NCBI RefSeq assembly: GCF_017569925.1 | Contig: NZ_CP050854.1 | Coordinates: forward strand, 1,178,001 to 1,242,000 | From: Brenneria izadpanahii | Lineage (GTDB): Bacteria; Pseudomonadota; Gammaproteobacteria; Enterobacterales; Enterobacteriaceae | Direction of reading: 5' to 3' | DNA: 64,000 nt | In this document: piece after piece, positions 9,044 to 23,583 of the stretch | How the letters are laid out: every line of letters begins with the position of its first letter | How positions within the stretch are numbered: the stretch's first letter is position 1 | Position numbers and translations under genes: made by a program | Notes under the pieces: generated by a model | What the model was told of the DNA's origin: nothing | The model's database searches: none | Seen by the model: only the letters and a program-made list of their open reading frames with translations

Positions 9044-10021
9044 ATGGCACAACAAGTACAACTCACCGCAACGGTGGCCGAATCTCAACTCGGACAACGT
9101 TTAGATCAGGCTTTGGCCGAATTGTTCCCTGATTATTCACGATCTCGTATAAAAGAGTGGATTCTTGATAACCGGGTACAGATTAACGGTAATGTAATCA
9201 ATAAGCCAAAAGAGAAAGTACTGGGTGGCGAATTGGTTGATATTGATGCAATTATTGAAGAAGAAGCACGTTGGGAAGCGCAGGATATCGCGCTGGATAT
9301 CGTGTATGAAGATCAGGATATCCTGGTAATTAATAAACCCAGAGATTTAGTGGTTCATCCTGGCGCGGGCAATCCTGACGGCACGGTGCTCAATGCGCTG
9401 CTGCATTACTATCCTGAAATAGCGGATGTTCCGCGGGCAGGTATTGTTCATCGTCTGGATAAAGACACCACTGGATTAATGGTGGTGGCGAAAACCGTTC
9501 CCGCACAGACTAGACTGGTTGAATCATTACAGGCGCGTGAAATCACTCGCGAATATGAGGCCGTCGCAATTGGCACCATGACGGCGGGGGGAACGGTAGA
9601 AGAGCCGATCGCTCGCCATGCAACAAAACGTACGCACATGGCGGTACACCCCATGGGGAAACCTGCCGTCACTCATTATCGAATCATGGAGCATTTCCGC
9701 GCGCATACGCGGTTACGCCTGCGGTTGGAAACCGGACGCACCCATCAGATCCGCGTGCACATGTCGCATATTAATCACCCGCTGGTGGGCGATCCTCTGT
9801 ATGGCGGACGGCCGCGCCCGCCTAAAGGCGCTTCAGAGGAGTTTATTTCGGTGCTGCGTGGTTTTGATCGGCAGGCGTTGCACGCCACCATGTTACGCTT
9901 ATATCATCCTGTCAGTGGGATACAGATGGAATGGCACGCTCCTCTGCCGCAGGATATGGTCGATCTCGTTAATGCATTAAAAGCGGATACCGAAGCGTTC
10001 GAAGACCAACTCAATTGGTGA
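9044..10021 (+). CDS. rluD: 23S rRNA pseudouridine(1911/1915/1917) synthase
   Basis: 325 residues, collinear with E. coli RluD. An S4-like RNA-binding domain covers about residues 18-75 (LDQALAELFPDYSRSRIKEWI), followed by the RluA-type catalytic domain with Asp139 in HRLDKDTTGLMV and the late motif RLETGRTHQIRVHM. It modifies helix 69 of 23S rRNA, which matters for 50S assembly and termination. pgeF follows 7 nt later, so the two are probably cotranscribed. Confidence 0.96.
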   Translation: MAQQVQLTATVAESQLGQRLDQALAELFPDYSRSRIKEWILDNRVQINGNVINKPKEKVLGGELVDIDAIIEEEARWEAQDIALDIVYEDQDILVINKPRDLVVHPGAGNPDGTVLNALLHYYPEIADVPRAGIVHRLDKDTTGLMVVAKTVPAQTRLVESLQAREITREYEAVAIGTMTAGGTVEEPIARHATKRTHMAVHPMGKPAVTHYRIMEHFRAHTRLRLRLETGRTHQIRVHMSHINHPLVGDPLYGGRPRPPKGASEEFISVLRGFDRQALHATMLRLYHPVSGIQMEWHAPLPQDMVDLVNALKADTEAFEDQLNW

Positions 10022-10028
10022 TTAAATA

Positions 10029-10754
10029 ATGCTAATACATCCTGACTGGCCTTTACCGGAGAGTATCCGGGCATGCAGTACAACCCGTTGCGGCGGCACC
10101 AGCTTAGCGCCGTACGATGCGCTCAATCTTGGGGATCACGTTGGCGATGATGCGGAAACAGTGAGGATTAATCGTCAGATACTGATGGATAAAGCCGGAC
10201 TGCCTTCCATGCCGCACTGGCTGGAGCAGGTTCACGGTACGCATGTTATTCGTATCGGCAGCGCACGGCAGCCTGCTAGTTGCGGTGACGCGGTTTACAC
10301 CGATCGGAAAGGGCAGGTTTGCGCGGTGATGACGGCCGATTGTTTACCGGTGTTGTTTTGCTCCGTCGCCGGCGATGAAGTCGCTGCGGCTCATGCCGGT
10401 TGGCGCGGGTTATGTGCGGGAGTGCTGGAGGAGACGTTATCCTGTTTTCGCGCCAGCCCCTCCCAGATTATGGCATGGCTTGGCCCTGCCATTGGCCCTG
10501 AAAAGTTTGAAGTCGGGCCAGAAGTCCGGGAGGCGTTTATGCAACATGACGCTATGGCTATATCTGCATTTAGGGCTAATGGAGATAAGTTTCTTGCCGA
10601 TATATACCAGCTGGCGCGTTTACGTTTACGCGCCAGCGGAGTGACGCGGATCTTCGGCGGAGATCTGTGTACCGTCAGCGATCCGCAGAGATTTTTCTCT
10701 TATCGGCGCGATGGTGTGACGGGCCGTATGGCAAGTTTAATCTGGCTGATATAA
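10029..10754 (+). CDS. pgeF: Peptidoglycan editing factor PgeF (YfiH; laccase-domain family)
   Basis: 241 residues of the YfiH/DUF152 family, with CSTTRCGG near the N-terminus, HGTHVIR, TADCLPVLF and AHAGWRGLCAGVLE carrying the Cys/His metal ligands. In E. coli this protein prevents misincorporation of non-alanine residues in muropeptides; relatives have been reported as purine-nucleoside-cleaving or polyphenol-oxidising enzymes, so the chemistry is not settled by sequence. Downstream partner of rluD. Confidence 0.92.
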   Translation: MLIHPDWPLPESIRACSTTRCGGTSLAPYDALNLGDHVGDDAETVRINRQILMDKAGLPSMPHWLEQVHGTHVIRIGSARQPASCGDAVYTDRKGQVCAVMTADCLPVLFCSVAGDEVAAAHAGWRGLCAGVLEETLSCFRASPSQIMAWLGPAIGPEKFEVGPEVREAFMQHDAMAISAFRANGDKFLADIYQLARLRLRASGVTRIFGGDLCTVSDPQRFFSYRRDGVTGRMASLIWLI

Positions 10755-10818
10755 CCTATTGAATTAAGACGATCCACGGCAAATAACATTTTAATCCCAT
10801 GGCTATTGGCAAAATAAC

Positions 10819-10846
10819 CTTGAAATTTTGAGGGATGACCTCATCT
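10819..10846 (+). promoter_or_regulatory. Sigma32 (heat-shock) promoter of clpB
   Basis: CTTGAAA (10819-10825), 13-nt spacer, CCTCATCT (10839-10846): a very good match to the RpoH consensus CTTGAAA-N(11-16)-CCCCATNT, 41 bp before the clpB start. Confidence 0.88.
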
Positions 10847-10887
10847 GATCTCCAGTAGCAGTTTTGTCCAGTTCCATGGGAGGTGTT

Positions 10888-13461
10888 ATGCGTCTGGATC
10901 GTCTTACCAACAAGTTTCAACTAGCCCTCGCCGATGCCCAATCTTTAGCCCTCGGGAGAGACCATCAATTTATCGAACCTCTTCACTTGATGAGTGCTTT
11001 ACTTAATCAGGAAGGCGGTACTGTCGGTCCGCTTCTAACCGCGGCCGGCGCCAATGTCGTTCGTTTGAAAACCGAAATCGATCATGCGATATCACGTTTG
11101 CCTCAGGTGGAAGGAACGGGGGGCGATGTCCAGCCATCCAGCGAGTTGGTCCGTACCTTAAACGTGTGTGACAAAATGGCTCAGAAGCGTGGTGATACCT
11201 TTATTTCCTCTGAGCTTTTTGTGTTGGCCGTGCTGGATTCTCACAGTACACTCAGCGACATGATTAAAAATACCGGGGCGACACAGGAAAGCGTTACCAA
11301 GGCAATTGATCAAATAAGAGGAGGCGAACAAGTGAATGATCAAGGCGCTGAGGACCAACGGCAGGCATTAAAAAAATATACTATCGACCTGACCGAGCGT
11401 GCGGAGCAAGGCAAACTTGACCCGGTGATCGGCCGTGATGAAGAAATTCGCCGTACTATTCAAGTATTACAACGTCGAACTAAAAATAACCCAGTATTAA
11501 TCGGTGAGCCTGGCGTCGGTAAAACCGCCATTGTTGAAGGTTTGGCATTGCGTATTGTTAATGGCGAAGTGCCGGAAGGTTTAAAGAACAAGCGTGTTCT
11601 TTCGCTGGATATGGGTTCATTGGTCGCTGGCGCTAAGTATCGTGGGGAGTTCGAAGAACGGTTAAAAGGCGTTCTTACTGACTTAGCCAAACAGGAAGGG
11701 AATGTCATCCTGTTTATTGATGAGCTGCACACGATGGTAGGTGCGGGTAAAGCTGACGGCGCCATGGATGCCGGGAATATGCTGAAGCCAGCTCTGGCTC
11801 GCGGTGAGTTACACTGCGTCGGCGCCACAACGTTGGATGAATACCGGCAATATATTGAAAAAGATGCGGCGCTGGAGCGTCGTTTCCAGAAAGTGTTCGT
11901 CGCCGAGCCAACGGTAGAAGATACCATCGCCATTTTACGTGGTCTTAAAGAACGCTATGAGCTGCATCACCACGTGCAGATTACCGACCCGGCAATTGTG
12001 GCTGCGGCGACACTGTCGCATCGTTATATTGCCGACCGTAAGCTGCCTGACAAGGCTATCGACCTGATTGATGAAGCGGCTTCCAGTATCCGTATCCAGA
12101 TTGATTCTAAGCCAGAACCTTTGGATCGTCTGGATCGCCGTATCATTCAGCTAAAGCTGGAACAGCAGGCGCTGAAAAAAGAGTCGGATGAGGCCAGCCA
12201 AAAACGCTTAGAGCTATTAAATAGCGAGCTTGAAGAAAAAGAACGCGAGTACTCCAAGCTGGAAGAAGAGTGGAAGGCGGAAAAAGCCTCGCTTACGGGA
12301 ACGCAGAATATTAAGGCGGCTTTGGAGCAGGCAAAAATATCGCTGGAACAGGCTCGTCGCCAAGGCGATCTGGGACAGATGTCCGAGATCCAATACGGTA
12401 AAATTCCTGAGCTGGAAAAACAGCTGGCGGCGGCGACGCAGCTTGAAGGTAAAACCATGCGTCTGTTGCGCAACCGCGTTACGGATACTGAAATAGCCGA
12501 AGTGCTTGCCCGCTGGACCGGTATTCCGGTGTCCAGAATGTTGGAAAGCGAACGCGAAAAACTGTTAAGAATGGAGGAAGCGCTGCACCAGCGCGTAATA
12601 GGGCAGGATGAAGCGGTCGAAGCGGTGGCGAACTCTATCCGACGCAGTCGTGCCGGTTTGTCCGATCCTAATCGTCCAATCGGTTCTTTCCTGTTCCTTG
12701 GGCCGACCGGGGTAGGTAAAACAGAGCTGTGTAAAACGCTAGCTTCTTTCTTGTTCGACAGTGACGATGCGATGGTTCGTATCGATATGTCTGAGTTCAT
12801 GGAAAAGCACTCGGTGTCGCGTTTGGTCGGGGCGCCCCCGGGATATGTGGGTTATGAAGATGGCGGCTACCTGACGGAAGCCGTTCGTCGCCGTCCTTAT
12901 TCGGTGATTCTGCTGGATGAAATCGAGAAAGCGCATCCAGATGTGTTCAATATTCTGCTGCAGGTATTGGATGATGGGCGTCTGACTGATGGTCAGGGGC
13001 GTACGGTCGACTTCCGCAATACGGTTGTGATTATGACGTCAAACCTTGGTTCCGATCTGATTCAGGAGCGGTTCGGTGAGCGGAGTTATGCCGAAATGCG
13101 CGGCATGGTGCTTGAGGTGGTTAGCCGTAGTTTCCGTCCCGAGTTTATCAACCGTATCGATGAAGTGGTTGTATTCCACCCGCTGGGAAGAAAACATATC
13201 GCATCAATCGCCAAGATCCAGCTGCAGCGTTTGTATAAACGTCTTGAAGAGCGTGGCTATCATGTGACGATAACAGACGCGGCGCTGGAACGGTTGGGAG
13301 AAATCGGGTTCGATCCGGTCTATGGCGCGCGTCCGCTTAAAAGAGCAATACAGCAACTGATTGAAAACCCGCTGGCTCAACAGATTTTGTCCGGTAAGTT
13401 GATTCCCGGTAAACCGGTGACGCTTGATGTTGATGGTGAGAATATCGTTGCTCGCCAATAA
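10888..13461 (+). CDS. clpB: ATP-dependent disaggregase chaperone ClpB
   Basis: 857 residues, equal in length to E. coli ClpB. N-domain about 1-145; AAA+ module 1 with Walker A GEPGVGKT near 206 and Walker [10 protein letters not shown]; coiled-coil M-domain about 410-520 (Glu/Lys rich); AAA+ module 2 with GPTGVGKT near 605, [16 protein letters not shown] and sensor [10 protein letters not shown]. It extracts polypeptides from aggregates together with DnaK. GGGAGGT precedes the ATG at 10888. A second start, GTG codon 149 at 11332, with AGAGGAGG upstream, would make the N-domain-less isoform known in E. coli. Confidence 0.98.
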   Translation: MRLDRLTNKFQLALADAQSLALGRDHQFIEPLHLMSALLNQEGGTVGPLLTAAGANVVRLKTEIDHAISRLPQVEGTGGDVQPSSELVRTLNVCDKMAQKRGDTFISSELFVLAVLDSHSTLSDMIKNTGATQESVTKAIDQIRGGEQVNDQGAEDQRQALKKYTIDLTERAEQGKLDPVIGRDEEIRRTIQVLQRRTKNNPVLIGEPGVGKTAIVEGLALRIVNGEVPEGLKNKRVLSLDMGSLVAGAKYRGEFEERLKGVLTDLAKQEGNVILFIDELHTMVGAGKADGAMDAGNMLKPALARGELHCVGATTLDEYRQYIEKDAALERRFQKVFVAEPTVEDTIAILRGLKERYELHHHVQITDPAIVAAATLSHRYIADRKLPDKAIDLIDEAASSIRIQIDSKPEPLDRLDRRIIQLKLEQQALKKESDEASQKRLELLNSELEEKEREYSKLEEEWKAEKASLTGTQNIKAALEQAKISLEQARRQGDLGQMSEIQYGKIPELEKQLAAATQLEGKTMRLLRNRVTDTEIAEVLARWTGIPVSRMLESEREKLLRMEEALHQRVIGQDEAVEAVANSIRRSRAGLSDPNRPIGSFLFLGPTGVGKTELCKTLASFLFDSDDAMVRIDMSEFMEKHSVSRLVGAPPGYVGYEDGGYLTEAVRRRPYSVILLDEIEKAHPDVFNILLQVLDDGRLTDGQGRTVDFRNTVVIMTSNLGSDLIQERFGERSYAEMRGMVLEVVSRSFRPEFINRIDEVVVFHPLGRKHIASIAKIQLQRLYKRLEERGYHVTITDAALERLGEIGFDPVYGARPLKRAIQQLIENPLAQQILSGKLIPGKPVTLDVDGENIVARQ
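11322..11334 (+). promoter_or_regulatory. Internal ribosome binding site and GTG start for short ClpB
   Basis: GGAGG-type sequence within AGAGGAGGCG, followed at 8-9 nt by GTG at 11332, codon 149 of clpB. E. coli uses the same codon, Val149, as an alternative start to give a ClpB form lacking the N-domain. Confidence 0.8.
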
Positions 13462-13488
13462 CCGAGCTTTTAATTTAATCTAGGCAAG

Positions 13489-13522
13489 AACGGGGGAAAT
13501 CGTTTATTTCTCCCGTTTTTTT
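13489..13522 (+). terminator. Terminator of clpB
   Basis: AACGGGGGAAAT pairs with ATTTCTCCCGTT (one wobble) around a CGTTT loop and is followed by a run of Ts, 27 nt after the clpB stop. Confidence 0.9.
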
Positions 13523-13623
13523 TGTGCTTGTGTATATAACTCTCATTTTCTGCACAAAATACCGGCTAAAAAGGGTCTTCTGACTCATTTTTGAACGCTT
13601 GAGGATTTTTTTTCATTTAGCGC

Positions 13624-13651
13624 TTGTCAGGCGCCGAGAAGTCCCTATAAT
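13624..13651 (+). promoter_or_regulatory. rRNA operon promoter P1
   Basis: TTGTCA (13624-13629), 16-nt spacer, TATAAT (13646-13651), GCGC discriminator and probable start A at 13660, the same architecture as E. coli rrn P1. A T-rich stretch at 13605-13618 is placed as an UP element for RNA polymerase alpha. Confidence 0.92.
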
Positions 13652-13720
13652 GCGCTCCCACTGACACGGCAACGGCGCTCGCGCTGTTGTGCGGCAAGTC
13701 GGAAGCCAGGCAATAATCGC

Positions 13721-13748
13721 TTGACTTCACTGCGGAAAAGCATAGTAT
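13721..13748 (+). promoter_or_regulatory. rRNA operon promoter P2
   Basis: TTGACT (13721-13726), 16-nt spacer, TAGTAT (13743-13748), about 97 bp after P1, as in E. coli rrn operons. Confidence 0.8.
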
Positions 13749-13760
13749 ATGCCGCCCGCG

Positions 13761-13791
13761 CCACAGGATATTGTGGCACTGCTCTTTAACA
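13761..13791 (+). promoter_or_regulatory. boxB hairpin and boxA antitermination site of the rRNA leader
   Basis: CCACA...TGTGG (13761-13776) forms the boxB-like hairpin, followed by boxA TGCTCTTTAACA (13780-13791), the NusB/S10 binding sequence of rRNA antitermination. Confidence 0.9.
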
Positions 13792-13943
13792 ATTCAATCA
13801 GACAATCTGTGTGGGCACTCACAAGACCGTTATCGGCAACGATATAAAAAAGTCTTGAAGAGTGACAACAGTAAATTCATTACGAATAAACAGTTATTAA
13901 TTCTTTGAGCACAGCTTTTAATTAAGCGAATCAAACAAATCTT

Positions 13944-15485
<1,542 letters not shown>

Positions 15486-15559
15486 CCAAAAGCCTGATAC
15501 AGGTAGTGCAGTGTCCACACAGATTGTCTGATGAAAATGACGAGCAGAAATACCTTAAT

Positions 15560-15636
<77 letters not shown>

Positions 15637-15764
15637 AATTCATTCCCATGCTGCGTTGTGAAATGACTCGCATACGAGAGTATGCTTCGCCGTTCCACGC
15701 CTTGCCTGGAAACGAATTAACTCTTCTATGAGTGGTACTAAAGGTAGCTGTAAGTGTAGGTCAT

Positions 15765-15840
15765 GGGGCTATAGCTCAGCTGGGAGAGCGCCTGCTTTGC
15801 ACGCAGGAGGTCTGCGGTTCGATCCCGCATAGCTCCACCA
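15765..15840 (+). tRNA. alaT: tRNA-Ala (TGC)
   Basis: 76 nt with encoded CCA; anticodon TGC in the loop TTTGCAC, T-loop GGTTCGATCCC. Second spacer tRNA, giving the Ile-Ala spacer type. Confidence 0.98.
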
Positions 15841-15887
15841 TATAAAGACTTCAGAGCGTATTGGAAACAGTATGCTGTGAAGTATTA

Positions 15888-15899
15888 TGCTCTTTAACA
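15888..15899 (+). promoter_or_regulatory. boxA in the 16S-23S spacer
   Basis: TGCTCTTTAACA, identical to the leader boxA, in the spacer between tRNA-Ala and 23S, where antitermination is renewed. Confidence 0.85.
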
Positions 15900-16029
15900 A
15901 TCTGGAACAAGCTGAAATTTGAAACGATGCGGCTGAACCTATCTCGTAGCGGGATGTGGTTTGGTTGTATCGGAGTCTCTCAAATAATCACGGCGCGAAT
16001 GTGTTTTACGAAACACCTTCGGGTTGTGA

Positions 16030-19026
<2,997 letters not shown>

Positions 19027-19208
19027 ACAACACCGAAGGTGTTTTAGAGAGACAAAATCGTCGGGAACGATTTTGAACGGTGCGGAGCACTGGCCCCGTG
19101 GGGGTGAGTATCAGGATGATACGAATAGACTCAGAGAAGTTCAGCTTGTTCGAAGATTGGTTCCGATGGTTGCAGAGAAAACTGCGACGGTTGGGATAAA
19201 ACAGAATT

Positions 19209-19328
19209 TGCCTGGCGGCGATAGCGCGGTGGTCCCACCTGACCCCATGCCGAACTCAGAAGTGAAACGCCGAAGCGCCGATGGTAGTGTGGGGTCTCCC
19301 CATGTGAGAGTAGGGAACTGCCAGGCAT
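19209..19328 (+). rRNA. rrf: 5S ribosomal RNA
   Basis: 120 nt beginning TGCCTGGCGGC and ending CTGCCAGGCAT, differing from E. coli 5S at only a few positions; termini pair as expected. Confidence 0.98.
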
Positions 19329-19442
19329 CAAATACGGATTATCGAATTGATCTTCGATAATCGAGGATCCTAAAGCGGATCCAAGCAGTGGAAAGCTGGC
19401 CCGGAAGGGCGGTATCAGGAAGATACGCGTAACAGAATCGGT

Positions 19443-19519
19443 GGAGCGGTAGTTCAGTTGGTTAGAATACCTGCCTGTCACGCAGGGGGTCGCGGGTTCG
19501 AGTCCCGTCCGTTCCGCCA
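19443..19519 (+). tRNA. aspU: tRNA-Asp (GTC), distal gene of the rRNA operon
   Basis: 77 nt with encoded CCA; anticodon GTC in CTGTCAC, T-loop GGTTCGAGTCC. It follows 5S within the same operon, like aspU of E. coli rrnH or aspT of rrnC, and is identical to the second copy at 24968-25044. Confidence 0.98.
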
Positions 19520-19530
19520 CTTATTGCATA

Positions 19531-19560
19531 AGCCCTGAGTTAATTGCTCAGGGCTTTTTT
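19531..19560 (+). terminator. Terminator of the rRNA operon
   Basis: AGCCCTGAG, 7-nt loop, CTCAGGGCT, followed by Ts, 11 nt after tRNA-Asp. Confidence 0.92.
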
Positions 19561-19690
19561 GCATCTGTGTTTTATGGTAGTGGATCCACAACCTACCTTG
19601 ATTAGCCGCAAACTATCTGACTTAATATGTCAGTTTTCACAACTGATTCGCAGCTCGTTTTATATTTATTGGCTTAACTATAACCATGAA

Positions 19691-19719
19691 TTGAAAGTCT
19701 GCTATACAATCCCTATAAC
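19691..19719 (+). promoter_or_regulatory. Predicted promoter of yafD
   Basis: TTGAAA (19691-19696), 17-nt spacer, TATAAC (19714-19719), 62 nt before yafD. The rest of the 260-bp stretch between the rRNA terminator and yafD is AT-rich, with no other gene that I can support. Confidence 0.6.
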
Positions 19720-19781
19720 AGAAGTGTACCTTTGCTTTATGCAGGTGTATTTATGTACTGGAATCTATAGCAAGGCGTAGT

Positions 19782-20591
19782 GTGCGGAAAAAAACATATG
19801 CGATGAGGTACGTTGCGGGTCAGCCGGCAGAGCGTATCTTTCCACCCGGAACAATGCAAAATCCGGAGCAAAAGCTGGTGTCGGGCCCGCTACTGCTGAA
19901 GGAAGATGTTTTACGCATCATGGTGTGGAATATCTTTAAACAGCAAAGAATGAACTGGCTTTCTGTTTTGCAAAACTTTGGTAGAAACACTCAGTTGGTT
20001 TTACTTCAGGAAGCGCAAAGTTCGCCGGAGCTTATTAGCTTTGCTACGTCTAACTACCTTTCTGCCGACCAAGTTCCGGCAATCATTTTGCCGCAACATC
20101 CTTCCGGCGTGATGACATTGTCTGCTGTTCAACCGATGTTCTGTTGTCCATTGCGGGAAAAAGAACCTTTGCTGCGCTTATCTAAATCGGCGCTGGTGAC
20201 GGTGTATTCTTTGCCTGATGGCCGACAACTGATGGTGGTTAACATCCATGCGGTTAATTTCAGTTTCGGCGTGGAAGTTTACAGTAAACAGCTTGAAGCT
20301 ATTGGCGATCTACTGCTCTATCATCGTGGGCCGGTGATTATGGCGGGGGATTTCAATGCCTGGAGTCAGCCACGCATTAAAGCGCTCTACCGGTTTGCCT
20401 TGAGGATGGATTTACAGGAAGTTCGATTCGATGACGATCTTCGTCGTAAGGTATTCGGGCGTCCGCTGGATTTTGTGTTTTACCGCCAGCTAGAAGTTAC
20501 CGAGTCATCCATATTGGAAACACAGGCATCGGATCATAATCCGCTGCTGGTTGAATTCCTATTGAGCAGTCATAAAAAAACTGCCATATAG
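19782..20591 (+). CDS. yafD: Endonuclease/exonuclease/phosphatase family protein YafD
   Basis: 269 residues starting with GTG at 19782 ([18 protein letters not shown]), the start that aligns with E. coli YafD; an ATG at 19803 would lose conserved residues. EEP-fold motifs: [19 protein letters not shown] and SDHNPLL supply the metal and phosphate ligands of DNase I-like enzymes. The substrate is not established. It lies next to the distal tRNA-Asp of the rRNA operon, as in E. coli rrnH. Its TAG stop falls inside the terminator hairpin shared with mltD. Confidence 0.9.
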   Translation: MRKKTYAMRYVAGQPAERIFPPGTMQNPEQKLVSGPLLLKEDVLRIMVWNIFKQQRMNWLSVLQNFGRNTQLVLLQEAQSSPELISFATSNYLSADQVPAIILPQHPSGVMTLSAVQPMFCCPLREKEPLLRLSKSALVTVYSLPDGRQLMVVNIHAVNFSFGVEVYSKQLEAIGDLLLYHRGPVIMAGDFNAWSQPRIKALYRFALRMDLQEVRFDDDLRRKVFGRPLDFVFYRQLEVTESSILETQASDHNPLLVEFLLSSHKKTAI

Positions 20592-20602
20592 GCAGTTTTT
20601 TT
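20574..20602. terminator. Bidirectional terminator between yafD and mltD
   Basis: AAAAAAACTGCC / GGCAGTTTTTTT around ATATA; A- and T-runs on both sides, serving both convergent genes. Confidence 0.9.
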
Positions 20603-20613
20603 ATGTAACACAG

Positions 20614-21996
20614 TTACGACTCCGGGCGAGCGTTTTTACTGACATAAAGCGTCAAGCGATCGCCTGGCTGGATATTGGCATTTTTGATGACCGAATTCCA
20701 ACGCATAACATCAGCGATATTTACACCGTGACGTTTGGCAATACTGGAAAGTGAATCACCTTTGCGTACCTGATAGGTGATTGACCCGCCTTTATCGCCG
20801 CTGTCGATATCAGACACTTGAGCCACTTGCAATGTTTGACCGACTTTCAGCGCATGCGTATTGCGCAGATTGTTCCAGCTTTGCAAATCTTTCGTGCTGA
20901 CATTCAGCCGTGCGGCAATCGTAGATAATGTATCGCCGGAACGAACCTTATACTGCGATTCCTGCGTTGATGACTGCGCCAAGCGTGTTGTTGGTTGTAT
21001 TGCCGCGATATCACTATCTGCTAGCGAATCCTTCAGCTGCTCAACGTGAGCTTTCGGAACCATAACGTAATGCGGGCCATTAGGCGCGGTTACATTACGT
21101 TTGTAGCCCGGGTTGTAGCTCTTCAGTTTATTCAACGACAGACCAGCCATCTCTGCTGCTTGCGTCAACTGCATCTGTTGCCCCAGATCAACTCTGGCCA
21201 ATGCTCGGCTTTCGTTGGGTTTGGGCAGACTAACACCGTATTTTTTACTATTCTTGAGAATATCGCTTAAGGCTAACATCTTTGGAACATAGATTGACGT
21301 TTCACGAGGTAGCGCCAATGCCCAGAAATCCGTTGATAGCCCTTTCGCTTTATTCGCTTTCATGGCTTTTATGACGCGACCTTCACCGCTGTTATAAGCA
21401 GCGACGGTTAATAACCAGTCACCGTCAAACATGTTGTTAAGGCGTTGCATCATATCCAGGGCTGCGGTTGTCGATGCAACAACATCACGACGTCCGTCAT
21501 ACCACTGGTTTTGTTTCAAACCATAATTACGCCCCGTGCCAGGGATAATCTGCCATAGCCCTGCGGCGTTGGCGGATGATGTGGCGTGTGGGTCAAAAGC
21601 GCTCTCCACTATGGGTAGCAGTACCAGTTCCATCGGCATTTTTCGCTGCTTAATCTGCTCGACAATCCAGTACATGTACGGCTCTGCCCGTAATGTTACA
21701 TCGTGGAGATAGCTCTTATTTTTTAAATAACGCATTTTTTGTTCGCGGATCCGGGCGTTATCCGGAACCTCCATCTTCAGCTCGTCGCCAATGAAGTTCC
21801 ACAGATCTTGCTGCGCGATGCTGTCATCATCCAGCCATCGCGCCGAGGTCTCTCGACCCTCTGCGTACTTTACTGCTTCACTTTGACTTGCCGAAGACAG
21901 ACTCTGTGCATGCTGTTTCGGTTGGGAGGTATCGTAAGGCGGTACCTGGCAACCTGCCAGCAAGACCGAGGCGAGTATTATCGCTCTAGCCTTCAT
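20614..21996 (-). CDS. mltD: Membrane-bound lytic murein transglycosylase D
   Basis: 460-residue lipoprotein: signal MKARAIILASVLLAGC with Cys16. The SLT catalytic domain lies at about 105-240, with the catalytic Glu in PIVESAFDPHATSSANAAGL, WQIIPGTGRNYGL and AAYNSGEGRV. Two C-terminal LysM peptidoglycan-binding repeats follow, starting YKVRSGDTLSTIAARLNVS and YQVRKGDSLSSIAKRHGV. It cleaves glycan strands to 1,6-anhydro-muropeptides at the outer membrane. It neighbours gloB as in E. coli. Confidence 0.95.
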   Translation of the reverse strand: MKARAIILASVLLAGCQVPPYDTSQPKQHAQSLSSASQSEAVKYAEGRETSARWLDDDSIAQQDLWNFIGDELKMEVPDNARIREQKMRYLKNKSYLHDVTLRAEPYMYWIVEQIKQRKMPMELVLLPIVESAFDPHATSSANAAGLWQIIPGTGRNYGLKQNQWYDGRRDVVASTTAALDMMQRLNNMFDGDWLLTVAAYNSGEGRVIKAMKANKAKGLSTDFWALALPRETSIYVPKMLALSDILKNSKKYGVSLPKPNESRALARVDLGQQMQLTQAAEMAGLSLNKLKSYNPGYKRNVTAPNGPHYVMVPKAHVEQLKDSLADSDIAAIQPTTRLAQSSTQESQYKVRSGDTLSTIAARLNVSTKDLQSWNNLRNTHALKVGQTLQVAQVSDIDSGDKGGSITYQVRKGDSLSSIAKRHGVNIADVMRWNSVIKNANIQPGDRLTLYVSKNARPES

Positions 21997-22066
21997 ATGT
22001 GGGTCAATAGTTGCTTAAAAGACGAGCAATGATACTTTGATTAGATGATTAGCACAAGATAAACCT

Positions 22067-22822
22067 TCAGAAGCAGTCTTTCTTGCTGCGTAACTGGGCA
22101 AAAGCTTGCCAATTCTCTATGCTTTCTGGTTCGTCTGATATTTTTCTTTTTAAATCAATCTCATGGCATCTAAGAAAAAGGTTGATTTTTCGCTCCAACC
22201 CCAGGGTGGTAGGGAGAGTTGATTGTGATTTTTCACGTATCTGACTGATTTTATGCAGATAGGCCTTAATAGTGGGCTCTTCTGGCCATATTACATTAGA
22301 AAATTTTAAGTTTGAAAGCGTGTACTCATGTGCACAGCAGATTAGCGTATCGTCGGGTAATTTTGATATTTTTTCTATTGAATCATACATTTGCTTTGGC
22401 GTTCCTTCGAATATACGGCCGCATCCGCCAGAGAAGAGCGTGTCCCCGCAGAACAGAAAAGGATGAGTATAATAAGCAATATGTCCTGCTGTATGGCCTG
22501 GAACGGACAGTACGGAAAAGTCCGAATTTAACAGAGACAGAGTATTTCCCTCTTCAACTATGTTCGTCGCACCGCTTTTCCGCGTTTCCTGGGGACCAAA
22601 TACCAGCAGATTCGCATAATGCCCGACAATAGCGGCAACGCCTCCGACATGGTCTTGATGGTGATGAGTCAGTAAAATCGCATCGGGCGTAAGTTGATGT
22701 TTGTTGAGCGCGTCCAATACCGGCTGCGCTTCGCCGGGATCGACGATAACGCAGTGGTTTTCTTTATTACTCAGTAACCAAATGTAGTTGTCCTGAAGTG
22801 CCGCAATACTGATAAGATTCAT
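22067..22822 (-). CDS. gloB: Hydroxyacylglutathione hydrolase (glyoxalase II)
   Basis: 251 residues of the metallo-beta-lactamase fold, with the binuclear metal motif THHHQDHVGG, VPGHTAGHIAY, CGDTLFSGGCGRIFEG and CCAHEYTLSNLKF, as in GloB. It hydrolyses S-lactoylglutathione to D-lactate and glutathione, finishing methylglyoxal detoxification. Divergent from yafS across 43 bp, the E. coli arrangement. Confidence 0.95.
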   Translation of the reverse strand: MNLISIAALQDNYIWLLSNKENHCVIVDPGEAQPVLDALNKHQLTPDAILLTHHHQDHVGGVAAIVGHYANLLVFGPQETRKSGATNIVEEGNTLSLLNSDFSVLSVPGHTAGHIAYYTHPFLFCGDTLFSGGCGRIFEGTPKQMYDSIEKISKLPDDTLICCAHEYTLSNLKFSNVIWPEEPTIKAYLHKISQIREKSQSTLPTTLGLERKINLFLRCHEIDLKRKISDEPESIENWQAFAQLRSKKDCF

Positions 22823-22865
22823 GGATTACCTCGTTTTGCTATCAGCCCGGGGAAGATAATAGAAC

Positions 22866-23579
22866 ATGAAGCCAGCACAAACGCCTCAAACTGTCTTGGT
22901 TCCCGCTTCGTGGAACGACATTTCCTGGGGAGGATACTATCGTGAATCGCTTGAGCAGGCATTGCTCCCCTGGTGGCCGAAGTTATTCGGTTTTCATTTG
23001 TTGAAAATAGGGCCGTTGAGCGCGGAGATAAGCATAACAGATTGCCCTATATCCCATCAGGTCAATGTCGCGCCGGATGGCGAACGCGTACAGGTTATCG
23101 CCGATCCGCATCATTTACCTTTTGCTGAGAAATCGGTGGACGCCTGTTTGTTGGCGCAAACGCTGTCCTATTCCGCCGATCCGCATCGTATTCTGCGGGA
23201 AGTGGATCGTGTGCTGATTGATGATGGTTGGCTGATATTAAGCAGCTTCAATCCCGTCAGTTTATTGGGGATCGCAAAGTTAATTCCAGGGTTAAACAAA
23301 CGGCAGCCTTATTGCAGCCGGATGTTTACCCAAATGCGCATCATAGATTGGCTCAGTCTGCTGAATTATGAGGTGATGCATCACGCCAGCCTTCAGGTCA
23401 CTCCGTGGCGTAAAAATAAGGGAAAACTGAATAAACATTTCCCTGTATTCGGTTGTTTGTCGCTGATTGTGGCGCGTAAGCGAACCATTCCTCTGAGTTT
23501 TACGCCGATGCGCGCCCGGCTTTGTAAAGTCCCCTTGCGACGCACGGTTGGCGTGACGAAGATTTTTCGTAATCGATAG
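22866..23579 (+). CDS. yafS: Class I SAM-dependent methyltransferase YafS
   Basis: 237 residues. An N-terminal WWPKLFGFHLLKIGPLS segment precedes a Methyltransf_11-like core in which ADPHHLPFAEKSVDACLLAQ and HRILREVDRVLIDDGWLILS are visible; the usual glycine-rich SAM loop is weak, as in E. coli YafS. Substrate unknown. GGGGAAG precedes the ATG at 22866. It is convergent with rnhA with only 4 bp between the stops, and no clear terminator is visible. Confidence 0.88.
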   Translation: MKPAQTPQTVLVPASWNDISWGGYYRESLEQALLPWWPKLFGFHLLKIGPLSAEISITDCPISHQVNVAPDGERVQVIADPHHLPFAEKSVDACLLAQTLSYSADPHRILREVDRVLIDDGWLILSSFNPVSLLGIAKLIPGLNKRQPYCSRMFTQMRIIDWLSLLNYEVMHHASLQVTPWRKNKGKLNKHFPVFGCLSLIVARKRTIPLSFTPMRARLCKVPLRRTVGVTKIFRNR

Positions 23580-23583
23580 CTAA

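Noticed and set aside
12147-12800. 217-codon minus-strand frame inside clpB
   Set aside because: Entirely antisense to clpB, low-complexity Ser-rich translation, no start signal; a shadow.
19544-19780. 78-codon frame after the rRNA terminator
   Set aside because: Begins in the terminator T-run, lacks a ribosome binding site, and spans the yafD promoter; AT-rich noncoding DNA fits better.
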